Shown here piece by piece: positions 1 to 3,918 of a stretch of DNA of 6,430 bases. Under the pieces are notes generated by a model. The model did not search any database and was not told the origin of the DNA. It worked only from the letters and a program-made list of their open reading frames with translations. Where the stretch lies: the NCBI GenBank assembly GCA_017652345.1, contig JAGCBE010000401.1, positions 1 through 6,430 of the forward strand. The letters are read 5' to 3'. Both the position numbers and the translations under genes were made by a program. This DNA is from Methanobrevibacter sp. Its GTDB lineage: Archaea; Methanobacteriota; Methanobacteria; Methanobacteriales; Methanobacteriaceae. Position 1 is the first letter of the stretch. Each line of letters opens with the position of its first letter.

Positions 1-445
1 CCTTTTGATGCCTTATAGCATAATCATTATAAGGCTTAGGGGCTAATGTATGTCCATCATACTCTAATTTATAAATGACATACTCATCAGTATCTAAAGA
101 AATGGTGTCATCAGCGGATTTTAATTCAAGAGCATTCAATTCTTCCATAATTGATTGATATTCTTTTTCTTCCTGTTGAATAAGCTCATCCAAATCTCTT
201 TTTTGCATGGATTGATTAAGCTGCATGCCTAATCCAATCATTCCATTGACTTCCTTTCCGCCAATCTCAAATACAGACACTCTTATATGTTCCATTTGCT
301 TAAGCATATGATCCAAAGTTGGTTGGGTTACAGGTTTTTCTCTTGCAGTTCCAATGATGTTTATTTCATAATCATTTTCCCAATCCTCAATTTTATAAAC
401 TGCATAATTGATATTGTCACATTTAATTTCTTTTTCTTCAGCCAT
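1..445 (-). CDS. Hypothetical protein, C-terminus cut by window edge
   Basis: An open frame of 148 codons plus one base reads from ATG at 445 to the window edge with no stop, so only the N-terminal part is visible. The protein begins MAEEKEIKCDNINYAVYKIE and is acidic. It has no signal peptide or membrane helix, so it is probably cytosolic. Residues about 80-110 (around DLDELIQQEEKEYQSIMEEL) are rich in Glu, Gln and Leu and look like a coiled coil. A beta-type segment with DEYVIYKLEYDG follows near residue 130 and resembles the opening INYAVYKIEDWENDYEI, which hints at a repeated fold. Start support is the motif GTGAT (453-449), which fits the 3' part of the archaeal Shine-Dalgarno consensus, three bases before the ATG. 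I do not recognise the family and assign no function. That the frame is coding is fairly sure; the product is unknown. Confidence 0.75.
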   Translation of the reverse strand, partial: MAEEKEIKCDNINYAVYKIEDWENDYEINIIGTAREKPVTQPTLDHMLKQMEHIRVSVFEIGGKEVNGMIGLGMQLNQSMQKRDLDELIQQEEKEYQSIMEELNALELKSADDTISLDTDEYVIYKLEYDGHTLAPKPYNDYAIRHQK

Positions 446-463
446 ATTATCACATTATTCTTA

Positions 464-480
464 AAGATTATTAAAAGATT
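464..480. repeat. Tandem pair of AAGATT motifs near gene 1 start
   Basis: The sequence TTAAAGATTAT is followed at once by TTAAAAGATTAT, which places AAGATT at 464-469 and 475-480, 11 bp apart or about one helical turn. On the transcribed strand of gene 1 this reads as two copies of AATAATCTTTW just before the ribosome binding site. A second pair lies at 583-601. It could be an operator or simply low-complexity AT sequence. Confidence 0.35.
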
Positions 481-492
481 ATTTTTAAAAAT
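481..492 (-). promoter_or_regulatory. Candidate TATA element for gene 1
   Basis: The 12-base palindrome ATTTTTAAAAAT lies 36-47 bases upstream of the gene 1 start codon. If it is a TBP site, transcription would begin roughly 15-20 bases before the ATG, which leaves room for the GTGAT site. Similar T/A palindromes sit at a comparable distance before the HEAT and helicase genes. The background is so AT-rich that this remains a guess based on position. Confidence 0.3.
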
Positions 493-582
493 TTCAAATA
501 AATATTAATTTCTAATTACTTAATAAAATAATTTGCCTTAACTGTTTAAAAATATCCTTAAAATATCTTAAATTTTAAATAT

Positions 583-601
583 AAGATTAAATATAAAGAT
601 T
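583..601. repeat. Second tandem pair of AAGATT motifs
   Basis: AAGATTAAATAT is followed by AAGATTAATAT, with AAGATT at 583-588 and 596-601, 13 bp apart and just upstream of the TATA candidate for the zinc-ribbon gene. ATCTTA at 565-570 pairs with TAAGAT at 582-587 as a 6-bp inverted repeat with an 11-base spacer. The position, upstream of a TATA candidate, would suit a transcription factor site, but no factor is known from this sequence. Confidence 0.35.
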
Positions 602-613
602 AATATTAGTATA

Positions 614-635
614 TATTATAAATAAATTTTATAAT
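614..635 (+). promoter_or_regulatory. Candidate promoter (TATA box) of zinc-ribbon membrane protein gene
   Basis: Two overlapping TATA-like strings occur here, TTATAAATA (616-624) and TTTTATAAT (627-635). Either would place transcription start about 25 bases downstream (near 645-656), giving a short 5' leader that contains the strong ribosome binding site at 661-667. Archaeal TBP sites typically look like TTTATATA. Base composition makes the exact choice uncertain. Confidence 0.4.
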
Positions 636-660
636 AATTTTTGATGTAATTATTGAAAGT

Positions 661-667
661 AGGAGGT
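661..667 (+). promoter_or_regulatory. Strong ribosome binding site that fixes a TTG start
   Basis: AGGAGGT is a near-complete complement of the archaeal 16S rRNA 3' end. It ends six bases before TTG at 674. An in-frame TAA at 668-670 lies between this site and the start, so translation cannot begin further upstream. The next in-frame ATG would not come until residue 222, after the zinc ribbon and membrane helix. Confidence 0.85.
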
Positions 668-673
668 TAAAAT

Positions 674-1750
674 TTGGTAAAATATTGTCAAGAGTGTGGA
701 AATGCAAGTTATGACAGTGCACCAGTTTGTGGTAACTGTGGTGCTAAACTTCCTCCAAAATCTGAAGCAAATGCTAGACCTCCTAAGTTAGAGGATAAAT
801 TCAAGCCAGGAGTAATCACTAGCACTAATGATTCAATATTCTCTGGCAGTTCATCTAGCTTTGGAAAAGGATTATCTAGCAAAATAGGCGGCTTCGATTT
901 AAGCAAATTTAGTAGTGTTTCTAGAGAGAAAGAACAAAGTCACGCTCAAGCTCAAAAAAGTACTAAACCTTCATTCAGCAAAACTGCAACTGAAGGATTC
1001 AAACAAAAAGATAAGGGAATAAAAGACCCTGCTAAAAAATTCAGTTCTGCAAAAACTGAAACAATCACTAGGGAAATTAAAAAGGAAAGCCCTAAGAAAG
1101 ATAAAGTTAAAAAATCAATTCCTAAAAAAGAGAAGAAGGCTGAACCTACAGTCACTAAAAAATCAGACGGCGGTTCTGGCATAAACATTAGAAAAATTGC
1201 AATTGTTGCAATACTTGCAATAATCATTCTCTTGATTGCAGGAATCGGACTTAATGGACTACAGAACCAAACCACTGATGAAGTGAAAAACTATTCCGAC
1301 GGAATAATCAGTTTTGATTACTCAGGAAACTGGTCCATGTACAACAATACCGATGGAAACAGCAATTCCAGCGATATTGCATTTAAAACTAAAGATAACA
1401 CATTGATTGGATTCACTACAATTCAAAGTGATGACATTACTTATGAAAAGATCATAAGCGACATTAATGCAACATCACAATCCTTAAATGGAGAGGTCTT
1501 AGAAGCTGAAACTGTTGATGTTGGCGGCATTCCATCCTTGGAAATGACAATCAGCACTGCAGATCAAGGATATTCAAGATACTTCTGTACCTTACGTGAT
1601 GGAGTATACTACAGCTTTGTCATAAATAATGGAAAATCAAGTAATCAAGACATAAGCGCTTTGAATACAACTGAAATCCAAAACATGATTAATAGTATTA
1701 GTTTTCAAACAACCGAATATGATGCAGAAGACGGTGCAGAAATAGCTTAA
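674..1750 (+). CDS. Zinc-ribbon, single-pass membrane protein with glycosylation-rich outer domain
   Basis: The 358-residue protein starts at TTG; the start is fixed by AGGAGGT at 661-667 and an in-frame stop just upstream. It opens with a zinc ribbon in which C5, C8, C19 and C22 form two CxxC pairs. Residues about 28-165 are a low-complexity Lys/Ser-rich linker with several KK clusters, probably disordered. One hydrophobic helix spans about 175-193. The basic side faces inward by the positive-inside rule, which puts the zinc ribbon in the cytoplasm and residues 200-358 outside. The outer domain, with GIISFDYSGNWS near its start and a later beta-rich stretch (GGIPSLEMTIS, YSRYFCTLRDGVYYSFVINN), resembles the PsbP/DUF1795-like fold seen in similar methanogen proteins; this is recognised by eye only. 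It has seven N-x-S/T sequons, at 198, 206, 219, 224, 231, 265 and 331. The architecture suggests a cell-envelope or signalling role, but no substrate can be named. The gene is monocistronic by spacing and is followed by T tracts. Confidence 0.88.
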   Translation: MVKYCQECGNASYDSAPVCGNCGAKLPPKSEANARPPKLEDKFKPGVITSTNDSIFSGSSSSFGKGLSSKIGGFDLSKFSSVSREKEQSHAQAQKSTKPSFSKTATEGFKQKDKGIKDPAKKFSSAKTETITREIKKESPKKDKVKKSIPKKEKKAEPTVTKKSDGGSGINIRKIAIVAILAIIILLIAGIGLNGLQNQTTDEVKNYSDGIISFDYSGNWSMYNNTDGNSNSSDIAFKTKDNTLIGFTTIQSDDITYEKIISDINATSQSLNGEVLEAETVDVGGIPSLEMTISTADQGYSRYFCTLRDGVYYSFVINNGKSSNQDISALNTTEIQNMINSISFQTTEYDAEDGAEIA

Positions 1751-1764
1751 AACTAATCTATTAA

Positions 1765-1868
1765 TTTTTTTATTTTTAACTTCCACTTAAAAATAATTAT
1801 TTTTTCTTTTTTATTTTTTCATATTTTTAATTTTTTAATTTCAAATATTATTCTATTTTTAATTTTTT
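1765..1868 (+). terminator. Oligo-T terminator region after zinc-ribbon gene
   Basis: Beginning 15 bases after the stop codon, the spacer carries a series of T runs on the coding strand: seven Ts at 1765-1771, then runs of five or six at 1773-1777, 1800-1805, 1807-1812, 1814-1819, 1824-1828, 1856-1860 and 1863-1868. Archaeal RNA polymerase terminates at such tracts without needing a hairpin, and none is evident. The promoter of the next gene must lie within the same spacer; AAATATTA at 1843-1850 is a weak TATA candidate. Confidence 0.6.
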
Positions 1869-1896
1869 ATCAAAATCAACTCATCGAGGAAAAAAC

Positions 1897-2742
1897 ATGA
1901 ATTCAATTAAAATAGCCCTTTGTCAAATGAATGTGGTGGACAATAAGGAAAAGAATATAGAAAAGGCCATTCAAATGATTAAGGAATCTAAAAAGCAAGG
2001 AGCGGATTTGGCTGTACTTCCTGAAATGTTCAACTGCCCATATGAAAATGAGAAATTCATAGAATATGCTGAAATATTGGAAGGCAGCAAAACTTTAAAG
2101 GAAATAGCCAATATTGCAAAAGAGGAGAATATTCATGTTTTGGCAGGATCTATACCTGAACTTGAAAGAGATGATGGTGAAAAGAGGGAATCAATATACA
2201 ACACTGCAGTTTTCTTTGACAATGATGGAAAGCAATTAGGAAAACATAGAAAAATGCATCTTTTTGACATTGACGTTAAAGGAAAAATCTATTTCAAGGA
2301 ATCAGATACATTAAGTGCAGGAAATGAGTTCACAATAATAAAAACCGATTTAGCGACAATTGGAATTGGAATCTGCTATGATATAAGGTTTGTGGAACTT
2401 TCAAGAATAATGGCATTGAATGGTGCGGAGATATTGATTTACCCAGGGGCATTCAATTTGACAACAGGCCCTGCTCATTGGGAAATTCTCTTTAGATCAA
2501 GAGCATTGGACAACCAAGTTTATGCAATTGGAGTCGCACCAGCACTTGATGAGGATGCAAGCTATAATTCATATGGTCATTCAATAGCTGTCAATCCATG
2601 GGGAGAAGTGATTGAAGAATTGGATTACAGTGAAGAATTAAAAATCGTTGAAATAGATTTAGATGAAATAAAAAGAGTAAGAGAAGAGATTCCTGTTTTA
2701 AAGAACAGAAGAAGTGATTTATACGAAATAAATGAAAAATAA
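1897..2742 (+). CDS. Carbon-nitrogen hydrolase, omega-amidase/NIT2-like
   Basis: The 281-residue protein is a complete nitrilase-superfamily hydrolase. The catalytic triad is visible: E43 in LAVLPEMF, K119 in KHRKMHLFDID, and C160 in GIGICYDIRFVELSR. The stretch HLFDID, followed by GKIYFKESDTLSAG, and later GAFNLTTGPAHWEILFRSRA, closely match the omega-amidase (NIT2/YafV-type) subgroup, whose members are about 260-280 residues long. Those enzymes hydrolyse the side-chain amide of 2-oxoglutaramate or 2-oxosuccinamate to the dicarboxylic keto acid and ammonia, recovering products of glutamine or asparagine transamination. The subgroup call rests on motifs; other nitrilase-family amidases, such as deaminated-glutathione amidase, are less likely but possible. 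The protein is cytosolic, with no signal peptide. The start is ATG, with GAGGA at 1886-1890 six bases before it. No transaminase gene is in view to confirm the pathway. It converges with the HEAT-repeat gene. Confidence 0.92.
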   Translation: MNSIKIALCQMNVVDNKEKNIEKAIQMIKESKKQGADLAVLPEMFNCPYENEKFIEYAEILEGSKTLKEIANIAKEENIHVLAGSIPELERDDGEKRESIYNTAVFFDNDGKQLGKHRKMHLFDIDVKGKIYFKESDTLSAGNEFTIIKTDLATIGIGICYDIRFVELSRIMALNGAEILIYPGAFNLTTGPAHWEILFRSRALDNQVYAIGVAPALDEDASYNSYGHSIAVNPWGEVIEELDYSEELKIVEIDLDEIKRVREEIPVLKNRRSDLYEINEK

Positions 2743-2757
2743 ATAAGATAAGATTTG

Positions 2758-2786
2758 TTCATGAAATAAACATGAAATTTCATGAA
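2758..2786. repeat. 10-bp inverted repeat between convergent genes
   Basis: TTCATGAAAT (2758-2767) and its exact complement ATTTCATGAA (2777-2786) flank a 9-base loop. The element also contains the 14-base perfect palindrome CATGAAATTTCATG (2771-2784) and a shorter TTCATG/CATGAA pairing, so alternative hairpins can form. It begins 16 bases past the amidase stop and has no T run after it on the plus strand. On the minus strand it lies beyond the T tracts of the HEAT gene. It could be a shared 3'-end processing or stability element, or a protein-binding palindrome. Confidence 0.5.
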
Positions 2787-2800
2787 AAATTAAAACTAAT

Positions 2801-2818
2801 AAAAAAATAGTAAAAAAA
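2801..2818 (-). terminator. Oligo-T terminator of HEAT-repeat gene
   Basis: On the minus strand, two runs of seven Ts (2818-2812 and 2807-2801) begin 20 bases after the stop codon of the HEAT gene and are separated by four bases. This is the usual form of archaeal intrinsic terminator. The inverted repeat at 2758-2786 lies further downstream for this transcript. Confidence 0.6.
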
Positions 2819-2837
2819 GAGAAAATAAATTAAAATC

Positions 2838-3689
2838 TTATTTTAATTTAGCTAATCTCTTTTCAAAGTAAGCTAATTTTTTCTCATTATCAGCAAACAC
2901 TTCACATGCTGTTTCCAAGACTCTCACTTCATTGTCATAATCATTTTCCTTTCTATAGAGAACGCATAATCTTTTATATGGAGCGTCTTTTGGCTGTTTT
3001 GATTCAACATACCTTTCATATTCCTTGATTGCCTTTTTAAGATTAGCTTCTTCCATTTCCTTAATGGTGCTCATAGGAATGACTTTTACAATAGCTTTAC
3101 CTGAAGCCTTTGCCTTTTTTCTTTTTTCAGCTTTTTTGATTGCCTTATTACAGGACTTCTTAAAGTCCTTGTCATCCTCATTCTTTCTTGCTTGCTTGAT
3201 TAGCTTTATGGATTCATCACTTCCTAAATCGCCTAAAGCTTGAACTGCAGCTAACTTTACACCCCAGTCCTCATCTTCAAGACATTTTGCAATGCTGTCC
3301 AATTCATCTTCAGCTTGAAGTTCTCCTAAAGCCCTTACAGCAACCTTTCTAACACCGAAATCATCATCGTCAATGGATTCAACGAAATAAGGGATAACCT
3401 TTGGATCTTCAGTTTCCTTAAGAGCAAATGCTAAAAACCTTTTGTCCTTTCCTTCTGCATTTTCAAACTCTTCAATCAATTTATCTACAGCCACATCACC
3501 CATATTTCCCAAGATTTCTGCAGCTTTAAAACGTACCTGTGCATTTTCATCTGTGGTAGCTGCAATCAATGGATCGATAATAGATTCATCATTCACCTTT
3601 TCCAAGCTTGCAATAGCTGATTTTCTAGTAGCTACATCTTCATCCTTCAATGCTTCAATAGCTTCTTCAATTGATAAATTTCCCACCAT
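2838..3689 (-). CDS. HEAT-repeat protein with TPR-like C-terminal tail
   Basis: The 283-residue protein begins MVGNLSIEEAIEALKDED. The conserved Arg/Lys of each repeat falls at residues 22, 53, 84, 114 and 145, spacing 30-31, with a weaker sixth near 177. This is the period of PBS-lyase-type HEAT repeats; repeats 2, 4 and 5 (around VRFKAAEILGNMG, VRKVAVRALGEL, VKLAAVQALGDLG) are textbook, while repeat 3 is degenerate. Residues 182-199 form a strongly basic stretch (KKAEKRKKAKASGK), and residues about 213-265 form two antiparallel helices of TPR type (AIKEYERYVE, then YKRLCVLYRKENDYDNEVRVLE). Such alpha-solenoids are usually scaffolds for protein binding. The lyase catalytic role of some HEAT-like proteins cannot be assumed, and no partner is evident. 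It has no signal peptide, so it is probably cytosolic. The start is supported by GAGGA seven bases upstream of the ATG. It converges with the amidase gene and is divergent from the helicase gene. Confidence 0.9.
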   Translation of the reverse strand: MVGNLSIEEAIEALKDEDVATRKSAIASLEKVNDESIIDPLIAATTDENAQVRFKAAEILGNMGDVAVDKLIEEFENAEGKDKRFLAFALKETEDPKVIPYFVESIDDDDFGVRKVAVRALGELQAEDELDSIAKCLEDEDWGVKLAAVQALGDLGSDESIKLIKQARKNEDDKDFKKSCNKAIKKAEKRKKAKASGKAIVKVIPMSTIKEMEEANLKKAIKEYERYVESKQPKDAPYKRLCVLYRKENDYDNEVRVLETACEVFADNEKKLAYFEKRLAKLK

Positions 3690-3730
3690 ATTAAATCCTC
3701 ATTTAACTAAAATAATTAAAGTAAATTAAA

Positions 3731-3742
3731 ATTTTTAAAAAC
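3731..3742 (-). promoter_or_regulatory. Candidate TATA element for HEAT-repeat gene
   Basis: On the minus strand this reads GTTTTTAAAAAT and lies 42-53 bases upstream of the ATG at 3689. Transcription would then start about 20 bases before the start codon, just ahead of the GAGGA ribosome binding site. It is nearly identical to the element before gene 1 (481-492). Because the spacer is almost all A and T, this depends on position and on recurrence at other genes. Confidence 0.3.
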
Positions 3743-3775
3743 ATTGAATTAATTTTAAACAAATTTTCAATTTAA

Positions 3776-3803
3776 TAATATTTAAGTTAAAACTAATATT
3801 TAA
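3776..3803. repeat. Direct repeat TAATATTTAA in divergent spacer
   Basis: Two identical 10-base copies, TAATATTTAA at 3776-3785 and 3794-3803, are spaced 18 bp start to start, near the middle of the 229-bp spacer between the HEAT and helicase genes. It may be a regulatory site or simple-sequence coincidence; I see nothing else in the spacer beyond the promoter candidates. Confidence 0.25.
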
Positions 3804-3865
3804 ATTAATTTGAATAAATAAAAACTAAACTATAAAATAAATAAATTACATAAATAAAGGGTAAC

Positions 3866-3877
3866 TATTTTAAAATA
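3866..3877 (+). promoter_or_regulatory. Candidate TATA element for helicase gene
   Basis: The perfect palindrome TATTTTAAAATA lies 42-53 bases upstream of the ATG at 3919, the same distance as the matching element of the HEAT gene. TATAAAAT at 3831-3838 looks more like a standard TATA box but would give a leader of about 60 bases. The choice between them cannot be made from sequence alone. Confidence 0.3.
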
Positions 3878-3918
3878 AACATGAGCCACCAATGATTTAA
3901 GAATAAAAGAATGATAAT

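Noticed and set aside
287..508. Plus-strand open frame of 73 codons across the gene 1 start
   Set aside because: It is antisense to gene 1 and its Phe/Ile-rich translation reflects AT-rich spacer sequence; it has no ribosome binding site.
709..1275. Two minus-strand open frames (709-906 and 952-1275) inside the zinc-ribbon gene
   Set aside because: They are antisense to a clearly coding frame, have no ribosome binding site, and arise because the Lys/Ser-rich linker reads as Leu/Phe/Ser-rich on the other strand.
3025..3729. Plus-strand open frames at 3025-3243 and 3442-3729
   Set aside because: They are antisense to the HEAT-repeat gene, whose repeat periodicity proves the other strand is coding; the frames are low-complexity Ser/Ala/Phe.
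3881..3895. Mini-ORF ATG AGC CAC CAA TGA (MSHQ) upstream of the helicase
   Set aside because: It has no ribosome binding site, four codons are too few to judge, and it may lie before the transcription start; treated as chance.
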